The notes: a model not told the origin generated them from the letters alone. A stretch of DNA of 64,000 nucleotides from Asterella californica (GCA_036924285.1 JAYKYS010000011.1:3410001-3474000), one strand, 5' to 3'; positions 49,188 through 58,993 are shown, counted from the stretch's first letter. Translations and numbers: made by a program.

Positions 49188-49193
49188 CAGTCA
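49185..49193 (+). promoter_or_regulatory. Candidate stop-codon readthrough site (UAG CAG UCA)
   Basis: TAG ends the gag-protease-methyltransferase frame and is followed by CAG TCA. The same frame then runs into RT. UAG-CAR-YYA is the known leaky context of tobamovirus-type readthrough (established knowledge). Here CAG = CAR and UCA = YYA. This would give a minor fraction of gag-pol fusion, as gammaretroviruses achieve by UAG suppression. Confidence 0.6.
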
Positions 49194-51050
49194 ACGACTT
49201 CGTCTTCTACCTCTAGCATGGTGACAGAGGATACTTGGGAGCCGGAGATTGGATCCAAGCTTATAGGAGAGGAGAGACGAAGAGTCCAAAGATTCCTGAA
49301 GAGCTATAGGAATTGTTTTGCCTTCAGTATGAAGGATTTGGGTACCTTGAAGGGACCTGGTATACGGATCGACTTGGCTAATGACACGTCAATCTTTCGA
49401 CGTCCTTACAAGTACAGTGACATGGAGAGAGCCTTGATCCAGAGTCGGACTCAAGACTTGTTGGAGGCTGGATTGGTGGAGATGTCACATGGAGAGTATG
49501 CATCTGCCACAGTTATGCCAGCCAAGAAGGATATGTATGGCAACTACACGGATAGGCGGATGTGTGGAGACTACCGTCTTATCAATCGGCAGACGAAGTC
49601 CGGTAAGTATGTCATGCCGACACCTGAGGAGATCTTTGATGCAGTGGGGCATGTGAAGGTCTTCAGTACTTTGGATCTTCGAGCAGGGTATCATCAGTTG
49701 CCAGTGAGAGAAGAAGATAAGTCCAAGACAGCATTCTGGGGAATTGACTCTCACGGCAAAGATTGTTTGTATCAGTGGCGGTTCTTACCATTTGGGTTGA
49801 AGAACGCCCATGATGAGTTCCAAAGGGTGATGGACAGAATCCTAGCAGGATTGGATTTTGTCAGATGTTATATTGACGACATCTTAGTCTATAGTGCTAC
49901 AGTGGAGGAGCACGAGAGACACTTACGGGATGTGTTTGAGCGGTTGAGAGCTCATGGGTTGAAATTACACCCTGGGAAGTGTAAGTTCTTCCAGGAGTTG
50001 GTAGAGTATCTGGGCCACACCATCTATCCAGGTGGATTGGGTGTTCAACAGATGAAGGTTGAGGCTATTGCACGTATCTCACGTCCCACAGATGTGAGTC
50101 GAGTTCGAGCATTTGTTGGTTTGGCGAACTTCTATCGTCGATACGTGAAAGGGTTTAGTGCAATTGCGAAGCCGTTGACCAAGCTGATGAAGGTGGACCA
50201 AGAGTGGCAGTGGAGAGATGAGCAGGAGCGAGCTTTTGTAGAGCTCAAGGATAGGTTGACATCTGCTCCCATCTTGAGGAGACCCGTTAGGGGGCGTCCT
50301 TTCCAACTACACACCGATTGGAGTATGTTGGGACTTGGAGCAGTGCTGACTCAACATGATGATGAGAAAAAGGAGTTCGTGGTGGCGTATGCCAGTCGCT
50401 CCAACAATTCAGCGGAGGCGAGGTATAGTTCGTATGAGGGAGAGTGTTTGGCGGCAGTGTGGACTGTTGCACACTTTCGATGTTATCTGTTTGGGAACCC
50501 CTTTACTCTCATCACTGATCACCAGCCGCTCAAGTGGTTGATGGAGTCCGACAAGCTTACAGGAAAACTTGCACGATGGGCTCTGATCTTACAGGAGTAT
50601 GACTTCCAGGTAGTACATAGACCTGGAGTTGCAAACCTAGATGCCGATGGGTTGAGTCGCAACCCGTGCACGAGTCAGCAGGATCAGACTGGGGCTCGAT
50701 GGCATGACGAGGTTGATGAGGAGATAGTGCCAGGGTGGCATGCATCTGCCTTTCTTTGTGTGTTGGTCATGAACTCTAGTATGGAGGGCCAAGTTGTATC
50801 TTTCTCTGGTCAGAGAGTAGATGATGAGTCTCCAGATCCTGAGGGTGGAGATGATGTTTCAGACCAGCGAGATATCCATGATGATGTGACCGTGATGGAG
50901 TATCTACGTACTGGTGTGGTAGTAGGCACAATAAATGCCAAGGAGCGAGATCGTGTCCTTCAACGAGCGAAGAGATTTCGACGAGAAGGACGACATGTAC
51001 TTCGAGTGTGGGGTGATGGGAGGATACGGATAGTGTCACATCCATCCTAG
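49188..51050 (+). CDS. Reverse transcriptase-RNase H of the Ty3-type element
   Basis: Continues in the frame of the preceding polyprotein (first ATG at 49218) and is open for about 620 codons. The RT domain carries CGDYRLINRQT, STLDLRAGYHQLPV, the catalytic box YIDDIL (codons at 49869-49886), a KCKFF..LVEYLGH block and FVGLANFYRRYVKGFS. RNase H of the Ty3 type follows: HTDWSMLGLGAVL, SYEGECLAAVW and LITDHQPLKWL supply the D, E and D residues, ending VHRPGVANLDADGLSR. It ends with a linker (VMEYLRTGVVVGTI...RIVSHPS) at TAG 51048-51050, beyond which the integrase zinc-binding motif continues in frame; that TAG interrupts pol. RT copies element RNA into DNA inside the particle. Confidence 0.9.
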   Translation, partial: QSTTSSSTSSMVTEDTWEPEIGSKLIGEERRRVQRFLKSYRNCFAFSMKDLGTLKGPGIRIDLANDTSIFRRPYKYSDMERALIQSRTQDLLEAGLVEMSHGEYASATVMPAKKDMYGNYTDRRMCGDYRLINRQTKSGKYVMPTPEEIFDAVGHVKVFSTLDLRAGYHQLPVREEDKSKTAFWGIDSHGKDCLYQWRFLPFGLKNAHDEFQRVMDRILAGLDFVRCYIDDILVYSATVEEHERHLRDVFERLRAHGLKLHPGKCKFFQELVEYLGHTIYPGGLGVQQMKVEAIARISRPTDVSRVRAFVGLANFYRRYVKGFSAIAKPLTKLMKVDQEWQWRDEQERAFVELKDRLTSAPILRRPVRGRPFQLHTDWSMLGLGAVLTQHDDEKKEFVVAYASRSNNSAEARYSSYEGECLAAVWTVAHFRCYLFGNPFTLITDHQPLKWLMESDKLTGKLARWALILQEYDFQVVHRPGVANLDADGLSRNPCTSQQDQTGARWHDEVDEEIVPGWHASAFLCVLVMNSSMEGQVVSFSGQRVDDESPDPEGGDDVSDQRDIHDDVTVMEYLRTGVVVGTINAKERDRVLQRAKRFRREGRHVLRVWGDGRIRIVSHPS

Positions 51051-51201
51051 AGGACACAGTTAGTGCGACATGCCCATGAGGAGTTGGGACATTTTGGAGT
51101 GAAGCGTACGCATAGCTTACTCCAAGGACAGTATTGGTGGCGTGGTATGCACGTCGATGTGCAACAGTTTGTCGCACGATGTGTGGTTTGTGATCGAGTA
51201 C
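51051..51201 (+). pseudogene. Integrase N-terminal HHCC domain, interrupted
   Basis: In frame after TAG 51048-51050: RHAHEELGHFG gives the His-His pair and CVVCD the Cys-Cys pair of the integrase zinc finger, with QYWWRGMHVDV between them. The reading frame is cut at 51201 by the solo LTR and resumes at 52117 in the same frame. Confidence 0.85.
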
Positions 51202-52112
51202 TGTAACGACCTATGTTACACATAGGAAGTTTGTCTATTAGTAAGGTGTTTAGTTATAACTAAGTGTTGAGAATGTTTATTGGCTGCCAAAGTACTTTAA
51301 GGATGTATCAAGTTAGTCATGACTAGCTAAAAGTTAGTTATGGTTAAACTTAGCTGTACTTTTGGCAGAATTCAGATATTTGCTAAAGAGTGAGCACTAC
51401 TATCTTGTCATCTTGTCTAAAAGGTAGAAAGGAGGTGGAAAGTATCCCTTATCTCCTTTTTGACTTGATATTAGTGGTTGGATTAAAGTTGTGGACTTTG
51501 TGGGCATTAAAAACAAGAAGAGATTCCACATGTTTCCTTTTTAGTGGGTCCTAGTGTAGAGGGGGGATGGAAATTCGAGATTCCTTGAGAATATTTCAGA
51601 ATCCTTCTAGAAGTTGTTGACTTTGAAGGAATAAGCCATGTGAAAAGGTAAAAAGCCCATGTGATCAATGCTTTTACCTTAAGTAATATCTTAGTAAAAC
51701 CCGATAAAAGTAGTTACGGCTGAGTTACCGGGGGTACCAAAGTAAAAACCTAGAATGTATAAATAGAGGAGTAGAGAAGAGCTCCTCTTCCTTGTTTTCA
51801 CATTGTCGTAATGACAACTTGAGTAATATAGAGAGTGTGGGATATTTTTAGCATGTGAGAACTTGAGAGACGTCGTTAGAATGGAGGATTTTAGTTGATG
51901 TGTTTAAGGAGATTTTAGTTGATAAGTTTGTGGGTGTATGAATGAGTGAACTCAGCATTTTCTCTTCAAGTTCATGGTGTGCTTCCATCAAAGCCATCAG
52001 AGGTGACCCCTGAGTGAGAGACAGGCCCGACATGTTGCAGATTCGTGGATGACGATCGTGGAGGTTGAGAGATCGGGGGGTAGTTGATCGATAGGACCGC
52101 GGAGGGTTTACA
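51202..52112 (+). mobile_element. Solo LTR of another family inside the integrase
   Basis: 911 bases, TGTAACGACC... to ...GAGGGTTTACA, flanked by GTAC (51198-51201 and 52113-52116; AGTAC if the LTR ends in TTTAC). A TATA box TATAAATA lies at 51758-51765. It is homologous throughout to 19489-20375. LTR plus one target copy is 915 bp, a multiple of three, so the host frame resumes unchanged, although the LTR itself contains stops. A solo LTR arises by recombination between the LTRs of a full element. Confidence 0.92.
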
Positions 52113-52116
52113 GTAC

Positions 52117-52733
52117 GAGCATCGTTTAATGCTCATACTCCACAGTTACACCCCTTATCGATTATGGGGTTGGGTTACCGTTGGAGTTTGGATTTTGCGG
52201 GACCCTTACCGTTGACCGTACGTCACCACCGGTATGTGTTGGTGATGATGGAGCACTTCTCCAAGTGGATTGAGTTGGTGGCATTACCAGACAAGGCGAG
52301 TGAAGGGACGGCGTACGCGTTCTTAGATCGAGTATTGAGTCGTTTTGGAGCACCAGTTGAAGTGCTGACAGACCAAGGTACAGAGTTCCTTGGTGAGTTT
52401 CAGGCCTTGTGTGATCAGGCGCTGATTGATCATCGGACTACATCTCGAGATCATCCTGAGGCGGATGGTTTGGCGGAGAGGGTAGTTCAGACGGTGAAGA
52501 GAGGATTGCGCAAGTATGGCTTGCAGAAGGGCCACTTGGGAGACTGGGATGTGCAGTTATCATGGTTGGCTATGGGTTACCGTTTCAGCCGACAAGCTTC
52601 TTTGGCTTCCTTCTCACCGTATTTTCTATTGTATGGCCGAGATCCAGATCTATCTTCGGCCATTCGTCGTGATTCTGCTGAGGTGCTGGACCTTGATGAC
52701 CCGGATATGTGGGTGAGAGCATGTTCTCAATGA
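52117..52733 (+). pseudogene. Integrase catalytic core of the Ty3-type element
   Basis: The DDE core is intact: SLDFAGPLP (first Asp, about 52188), VLTDQGTEFLGEF (second Asp, about 52370) and DHPEADGLAERVVQTVKRGL (Glu, about 52458), with the usual about 35-residue D-E spacing. It ends at TGA 52731-52733, after which the same frame continues (AEIFRRVMPMAFE). The TGA is best explained as a CGA codon that lost its methylated CpG. Integrase would join element DNA to the genome; this copy is disabled by the LTR and the stop. Confidence 0.88.
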
Positions 52734-53228
52734 GCAGAGATATTTCGGAGAGTTATGCCTATGGCTTTTGAGAACCTAGCGATTGCTCAGCATAGAGACA
52801 CGTTGCGATATACGACTATCCGAGGAGGAGGTTATCGGCCGTCGATTTGCAGGTTTCATCCTGGCGATTATATCTATCTACAGCAGACTGCACCGACGAC
52901 GTTGGATGTGACCGTAGGGCGCACTATTTTACGAGTGCGTGAGGTGTTACCTTCTGGAGTACTCATGTTAGAGGGCCGTGATGGTGTTGTTTGGAAGGAC
53001 CATGTGCGTAATTGCGCGCCATGTCATCTTCCCAACATTAAAGATACCGTCGACCCAAGCTTAGCAGTTGTACGTGCGGGCTTGAAGTGTATGTTGTGTG
53101 GGTCTGCTGGTGGAGCAGCCCGTATGTTAGTGTGTGATGGTTGTTCGAGAGGTTGGCACATGTCATGTTTGACTCCACCTCTCAGTGTCATTCCTACTGG
53201 ACGGTGGGTTTGTCCTCGATGTATATAG
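52734..53228 (+). pseudogene. Integrase C-terminal domain with PHD finger
   Basis: In frame with the core. It has a small beta-barrel-like stretch of the kind that follows Ty3 integrase (FHPGDYIYLQQTAPTT, RTILRVREVLPSGVLML, then RNCAPCHLPN). A PHD finger follows at 53088-53222 with the C4HC3 pattern: CMLC, LVCDGC, GWHMSCLTPPL, WVCPRC. The frame ends TAG 53226-53228. Chromoviruses carry a chromodomain here; a PHD finger is a different histone-tail reader (many bind H3K4 states) and could steer integration (inference). The finger itself is complete. Confidence 0.85.
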
Positions 53229-53401
53229 CGGAGATAGTCGATTAGATCTTTGCGTGGTATGGATTGCAGACAGGCGACTAACGATGAGACGATGTAGCAC
53301 CCGGCCTCCTGATCCTTGCACCCATGAAGGTGTGTATCACGTAGTTGGGATATGGAGCTATCTGGAGTTAGAGGGGCCTAACCGCCAGTTAGGGAAGCGA
53401 T
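53229..53401 (+). other. 3' untranslated region and probable polypurine tract
   Basis: Short non-coding stretch between the PHD finger and the right LTR. It ends agggaagcgat just before TGTGGTAC. The purine run at about 53391-53400 is the likely plus-strand primer and marks the true left edge of the LTR at about 53402. Confidence 0.6.
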
Positions 53402-53803
53402 TGTGGTACACTTGTGTATGTGTATGACATCGTCCATGTGTTATGTGTATGTGTGGTGTACCTCTGACAGCGATGTATGTTGTGTAGCGATGTGTATGCG
53501 CACGACAGCTGTCACGTCAGTTTGGGCACCTCGGCTAGGTTGACCGAGTGCGAAGTGGCACATCCCGGTAAGACCGTTAGTGCCGTTAGGGCGAGTTGGG
53601 AGGAGAGTCCACTAAGGGTAAACTTCGCAGGTAGGGCTTGGAGGCCTTAGTTCTTTGAGTTGAGCCTTCAAGCTCCAGGCTATGGTGGATAGTCTAGTTG
53701 AGTGTAACCCGGATTCTCTTCGTGTTTAGAGTGGGTTTGGCTTGACCGTTTGTGAGTAATCCTTGTTGTGGTGTTGGAGATGGTAATTTCTCTATTCAGA
53801 TTA
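53402..53803 (+). repeat. Right LTR, full length (about 400 bp)
   Basis: Runs from TGTGGTACACTTG (after the polypurine tract) to CTCTATTCA plus gatta, giving TG..CA ends. Its last 294 bases (53510-53803) equal the left LTR. Inside it, at the joint of the two blocks, is CACGACA-gc-TGTCACG, which looks like an LTR-LTR junction with two extra bases. Confidence 0.7.
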
Positions 53804-53910
53804 TTGTGGTACACTTGTGTATGTGTATGACATCGTCCATGTGTTATGTGTATGTGTGGTGTACCTCTGACAGCGATGTATGTTGTGTAGCGATGTGTAT
53901 GCGCACGACA
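53803..53910 (+). repeat. Extra 108 bp copy of the LTR start
   Basis: Identical by eye to 53400-53507 (attgtggtacac... to ...gcgcacgaca). It follows the full right LTR directly and abuts the LINE target duplication TCTC at 53911. It completes a permuted arrangement with the shortened left LTR. Confidence 0.92.
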
Positions 53911-55810
53911 TCTCTGTTAGTTCCTCATATGAACTTTCGGCACATAGCTTCCATTGCTTCTATCGTAGGTTTTCTGAAGGATGGGCGCGTCAGTATATGT
54001 GTCGATATTGAACGTACTACATGTTTAGCCACCACTATCTTCCCAGCCATCGAGAGCATCCGGTAAGTCCAGTGCCTCAACTTCCTTCCCATCTTTTCAA
54101 GAATATATTGAGTTTGTTCTACTTCTGTGACCTGCCAACCTATTGGGTAGCCCAAATATCTAACTATCTCCTTCTTCTGTGCCACATGGCAGCCTGTTTG
54201 AGACATTCATTCTGGAACATTTTCCATCGCCAGTGGAATGATGGTGGATTTTGCAACGTTCAGCTTGGCTCCGGATATCATTTCATATTATCCTATTACT
54301 TTCTGGAGATTGCAAAGTTTCTCATAGTTCCTTCTAGGCTTATCCCTGTGTCGTCTGCAAACAGTTGGTGCAGCAGTGTCCTGTCTCTTTTTGGAGTTAA
54401 GGGGATTCCTTTTAGTTCTCCTCTTCTCTCAGCTTCATCCAGCATGCACATGAGCGGCTGTGTAGCTAGGGCGAACAGGAGAGGGACCAGGAGACATCCT
54501 TGTCTTACCCCCCTCTGCAAGTCTATGTCTTCGGTGAAGAGGCCGTTCACATGTACCTTGGAAGTGATCCCCTCCACTAGCCCTTTGGTTAGCATAATAA
54601 ATCTGTCATCTATATTCATGCTTTCCATAGTTTCTCATAAGTACTTGTGACTAACACGGTCGTACGCTTTTTCAAAATCGAGCTTTACAAACATTGACGA
54701 GCACTCCTTTCTTTTGGCCCATTCTCTTCCTAAGCTGAAAGCTAAAAAATTATCTGCAATATGCTTACCTTTGATAAATCCTTTCTGTCTTCTATCCACT
54801 AGCGTATGTGTTATTTCTATGAGTCGGTTGGCTAGGAGCTTACTTATTATCTTGTACGACGTGCAGAGCATCAATAATGACCTCCAGTTCTTCATCGCTT
54901 CCAAGTCGTCTTCTTTGAGGAGTAGTTTTATTACGTCTTGTGTCATCTTCCACGTCATCCTCTTTTCCTCTCAGTACTTTCGAATTACTGCCATGAAGTC
55001 GTCTTCCATAACAGACCACATCCCTTGCACGGTTTCGTTCTTCATCTCGTCTAGTCCTGGTGTCTTTTCCTTTCCCAGATTTTCAACCACTCCTCTGACC
55101 TCCTCTGGGTGAGCATTCTGGTCAAGTATTCATTGTCTTCTCTGCTGACTTTCATCTTCACCAAAGCTAGAGCCTTCTTTCGTTGTCCCCTTGCTTGTTC
55201 TGTTTCTTTGTCTTTGGTGAACAGTCGCTTGTAGTATGTGTGGATTTCCTTCATGATATCCATTTCTTCTATCAAAGTTTCACCTTCTTAAGTATGCAGC
55301 ACCGTAATTGACTCCTTCATCCTTTTTGCCTTGGTTATTGCGAAGAAAAATTTGGATGGTGCTTCCCCATCCCTTAACCACCTTAATTTGCTTAGTCTCC
55401 TCCAGTATTCAGCTTTCTCTCGTTCTAACTCTCCTATTTCTCTCTCCATCTCCTTCATTTCCTGATCTGGTACATTGCATTTGTTCTTCGCCACCATTAT
55501 TCTTTTGCTTTCCAGTGCCTCTAGTCTCTCCATCCTCTTCTTTCTTTCTTTCCTTATCTCCATCTCTTCATTCCGCATGATCTCCTTCGTCTTCGTCCAC
55601 TTTAGTTCCCAGGCCATTCTTGGATCTTTCGTTTGACCTCCTGTTTTCCTCCACATTTCTTCGCTCTCCCTCATTGCTTTGTTGAACTTGAGAGCTTCCG
55701 CTGAAACTTTGTAGTACGTGCTCTTCTTACTCTGTTCTTGATTGCTTTGAGTCCATGTCATCAGTACAGGCAGATGATCCTATTGTTATCTGCTTCCCAT
55801 CATGTATTGT
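53911..55810 (-). pseudogene. LINE (non-LTR retrotransposon), 5' part of ORF2 with RT
   Basis: The minus strand, from 55810 down, gives the end of an endonuclease-like segment and a linker with SKLRWLRDGEAPSKFFFAIT. The RT follows: LLMLCTSYKIISKLLANRL, FIKGKHIADN, KLDFEKAYDRVSH, LQRGVRQGCLLVPLLFALA, LFADDTGISLEG (catalytic Asp-Asp) and YLGYPIGWQVTEVE. Several stops and frameshifts break it, including a TGA where FIWG is expected just before the 53910 junction. The 5' end is truncated at the target duplication, as is usual for LINEs. Confidence 0.85.
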
Positions 55811-55826
55811 TATAAAAATATAGACT
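55811..55826. repeat. LINE target-site duplication, right copy
   Basis: TATAAAAATATAGACT, identical to 41095-41110. It marks the truncated 5' end of the LINE. Confidence 0.88.
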
Positions 55827-57550
55827 AAACAAGCATAATAAATCAAAACATAGTATAACTGTTAAATTATATATCATAGTGAGAGTTCCAAAAAGAACCC
55901 ATACCTGAAATGCTTGTAAACACTTCATACACTACGTGAGCGAGAGACTAAAAATTGAAAAGAATAATTTTACCGAAGGTTTAATAAGTTAAACCCCTGC
56001 ATAATTGCCATAATTGAAGATGGAGTAATTGATATTATGCAGGGAAGTAGGAATACCTGGTATGCAAATAATGGGGCCCGCTACCGGAGCCTTCACTCAG
56101 AAAGAGCCCGTCAGAGGTTTTAATTCTTCTTCCCAACTTCCTTTCTGTCAGAATACACTACAGTAACGATGGACGCAGTAAGCAGGCGTTACAGTGTACA
56201 AGATCTTTGCAAAATTGTCTTTTTCCTTTATATATATATATTTATTTAAATTAAAGCCGGCGGTACGCGCCACAACCATATTAAAAAGAAACGGAAGTAC
56301 AAACCCAAGTAAGACGGAAAAAGCAAGGACCTCGGCTGAGTTATGATACCCAGAGCCCAGAATACTTTGTACAGCCGGTGGCGAGGCGGAAACAGAAAAC
56401 CGGCCCTAAAGACCTCGTGACCAGAAGGACAAAGTGGGTATAGGCAGATAACTCTAGCCCCTGAATCCCAAGAAGCCGGAGCAGAAGAGGAGAACGTGGG
56501 ACGGTGCGGGTTAGACTCTATGAGAGCTCATCTGCACTTGCAGTTTTAAAATTACAAATACAATTTATTTTATTTTATAGATTGTTTTGGGGTTTTATAG
56601 TCTCTCACTCGTATGTATATTCACCCCGGTGAACTCTTCTGCGTGCATTTCAATGTTGATTTATTTTTGAGATTATTTATTGAAGTAACCAATCCAGAGA
56701 CATCCTGGGAGGTTTATTACAGAATCAATTTTCAGTGACACCCCTATAAACTGTTCAGTTATATGGAATTAATTTTTTCTGTTTGAACCTAACTCTAGAG
56801 GAGAAGACGAGTTCTTTTTTGTTTTCGTGAGCTTATTTAGAAAGGATTCGAACTCAGGTTGCCAACTTCCCACGCACAGCCTGTTTGCAATGACCCATGC
56901 ACATCCTGGGAACAATTCCTACGTACAGTTGATATTACTTATAGACTTCACCGCTTCCTCAGAAAACCAGGCAGGGAACACGACTTCCCAGAAAGAAAAA
57001 GTCCAGGAAGAGAAAATCGTATGTATTCTGTATTAAGCACCACTAAACAAAGAAAACTGATCAGGTAAATCCGGTGAACAGGCACAGCCAAGCAAAGAAA
57101 GTCGAGGATTGAGTAGCCTAACGAATCCGGTTTCCTGATTTTTTCTTCCGTGTCGTCCGGTTGTCCTTTTCCTTGTTTTTCACAGAAGTGCGCTTGGGAT
57201 GTATATTCTCTCACAGTTTGTGGAGTATCAAACATTTTTGAAAAGTTATTCACACTGTGATCATAGTTTTGATTCTTCGCTGAGGTGGAGACATGTAGAG
57301 GTCCAGCAAGAACATCTTAGCACTTATTACACCCAAAATTGTACATATGAAACTCAAGCCCACTCGGCTAAAATCCCTCTCCAAAAATATTAAGTTGTAC
57401 GTTGCAACTCCAACCCTATTTGGGAAACTGAAACTATATACAATTTGTACTGCTGGTTATTAGGAACTCTGTACTGCACGCGTGAAAACTGCTGATGTGT
57501 TTGAGCTCTTAGCATCCCTAACGATTTCATTCAGCAGAGGGTGCGAAGGA
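55827..57550. other. AT-rich intergenic spacer
   Basis: No gene is supported. Overlapping short frames at 56827-57253 have no domain. A short (TA)n run lies near 56231. Confidence 0.5.
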
Positions 57551-57940
57551 GAGAATATGCATGCTGGATGAATTCATGGGAACTTTTGCTCGCTTCATGT
57601 TATCGGGAATATATATAGGTGTTAAGTAAAAAATATATATTAAGTAAATATAAAAAATTAAAATATTTTATAAATATTATCTGTTACTCATGTCTAGAAA
57701 CACGAGAAGAGTAGGACATAACCCATAAGTCTTGCCCTGAGTGCCACGCTTCAGAAGGTACAAGTCTGAGAATCCACACTCGGTTAAATCATTAATATAC
57801 TCTGATGTTAATTTAATACTTAACCCTTTAAGTATATTGTATATTTAATACCTAACCGTTCCTACCGGAAGGGTTAGGTATTAAATTAACCACCTGTATA
57901 TTTACCTCCTCCATCGAAAGATGGAGGAGGTGAATATGCA
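57551..57940 (+). repeat. Dispersed hairpin-ended AT-rich element, copy C
   Basis: The best-kept copy. It starts gaatatgcatgctggatgaa, passes gggaacttttgctcg, the AT-rich core, ccataagtcttg and cgcttcagaaggta. It ends with two stem-loops: taatacctaaccgttcc / ggaagggttaggtatta (about 57849-57886), and tatttacctcctccatcgaa with agatggaggaggtgaata (about 57898-57935). Copies A and B match piece by piece. Confidence 0.65.
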
Positions 57941-58854
57941 GGTACTTCATCTGTGGTGTCATTCTAGAATGCAGTACATTTTTCTTTCGTGAGAGTGAAT
58001 CACAGTCATTTTTAGCAGAACCTTCAAGCGGTTCTGGTTTTTGCCAAGCATGATAGAGTTTACCAAAATGACAAGTTTAAATGAGATAACAAATCAAAAT
58101 TTATTCTTAATCCAGACATTAATTTATTACTTAACTATTCTTGACTGAAAAAATAAGTGATAACTTAAGCTTATTGTACTCTTCTTTCTTCATATAGAAG
58201 CATAAACAAAAGACTATGCTTGCAATGGAATTGCGAGGTTATGCGTTAAGGATGAAGAGTGTCAAAGTTAATAACTCAAATTTCTTCATGCCGAAATGAA
58301 GATCCGCCGTAAAAAAACCATTGTCCATCGTGATTTAACTAACAGTTAACTTTGTGTTCAACCTTTTTTCCGATCGTAACCTTTTTACTTGTACATCACC
58401 AAAGAAAAATGTTCATGGTAATGAACAAACAGTGGCCGCTTTTTTGGCAATATGATTACCGTGACTTAAAAATGTTTCAGAAGCATTATAACTTGGACAT
58501 CTCTATTTATCTAGATCTAAACTCTTTCTCTTTTTGGGTTTCATAACGACTGTCTCTGTCGGATTGTTACGCCGCCAAGTACCGTACTGCTATTCTAATT
58601 TGCTACTTGAAGAATTAATATTTTAAGAATCGCGAAGTTGGAAATATATTCAATGTCATATCAACGAACAATACATAATATTAAGTCGATTTATCACGAA
58701 GTCTTAGAAAAGATGTGAGTTTAATACATATGACGATATTTTCTATATTTGATGAACACTCCAAATTATAAAAAATCTTCCAATGAACTGGAAAAGAATA
58801 AAGAATTACACCGTTAAAATAATGCTAAAGTTGTGTATAAAGTCACTTCTTGTT
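57941..58854. other. AT-rich intergenic spacer
   Basis: No gene is supported; the open frame at 58352-58546 has no recognisable domain. Confidence 0.5.
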
Positions 58855-58993
58855 GCTAAAAAGATCGTAAGATCATCTTCCTTCTAAGAAAGCCGTAATC
58901 TTAAGTAACAAAGCTTCTTCAGTTATACAAACAAGTTATTAATCTTAAAAATTTCAAAAATTCGTACTTCCTGTAAATTGTGGGCACCATAGA
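58855..58993 (+). repeat. Inverted arm, left (partner 61228-61365)
   Basis: Reads atcttccttctaag ... gtaaattgtgggcacca. The reverse complement is found at about 61228-61365 with moderate divergence. The two arms enclose about 2.2 kb. Confidence 0.65.

Larger units (their letters stand above)
43222..53910 (+). mobile_element. Ty3/gypsy-type element encoding a DNA methyltransferase and a PHD finger
   Basis: This 10,689 bp insertion sits inside the LINE. Both edges carry the LINE sequence catctctgt, so a short target duplication (TCTC or ATCTC) is present. Excising one copy restores the LINE reading frame exactly. Order: partial LTR, 1.7 kb leader, gag, protease, cytosine methyltransferase, RT, RNase H, integrase (broken by a solo LTR), PHD finger, polypurine tract, full LTR, extra 108 bp of LTR. 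All coding parts lie in one reading frame and are separated by single stop codons. The 294 bp shared by the two LTR copies differ at about 7 positions by eye (roughly 2.4%), so the insertion is fairly young. It carries a host-type gene not normally found in Ty3 elements. Confidence 0.9.
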
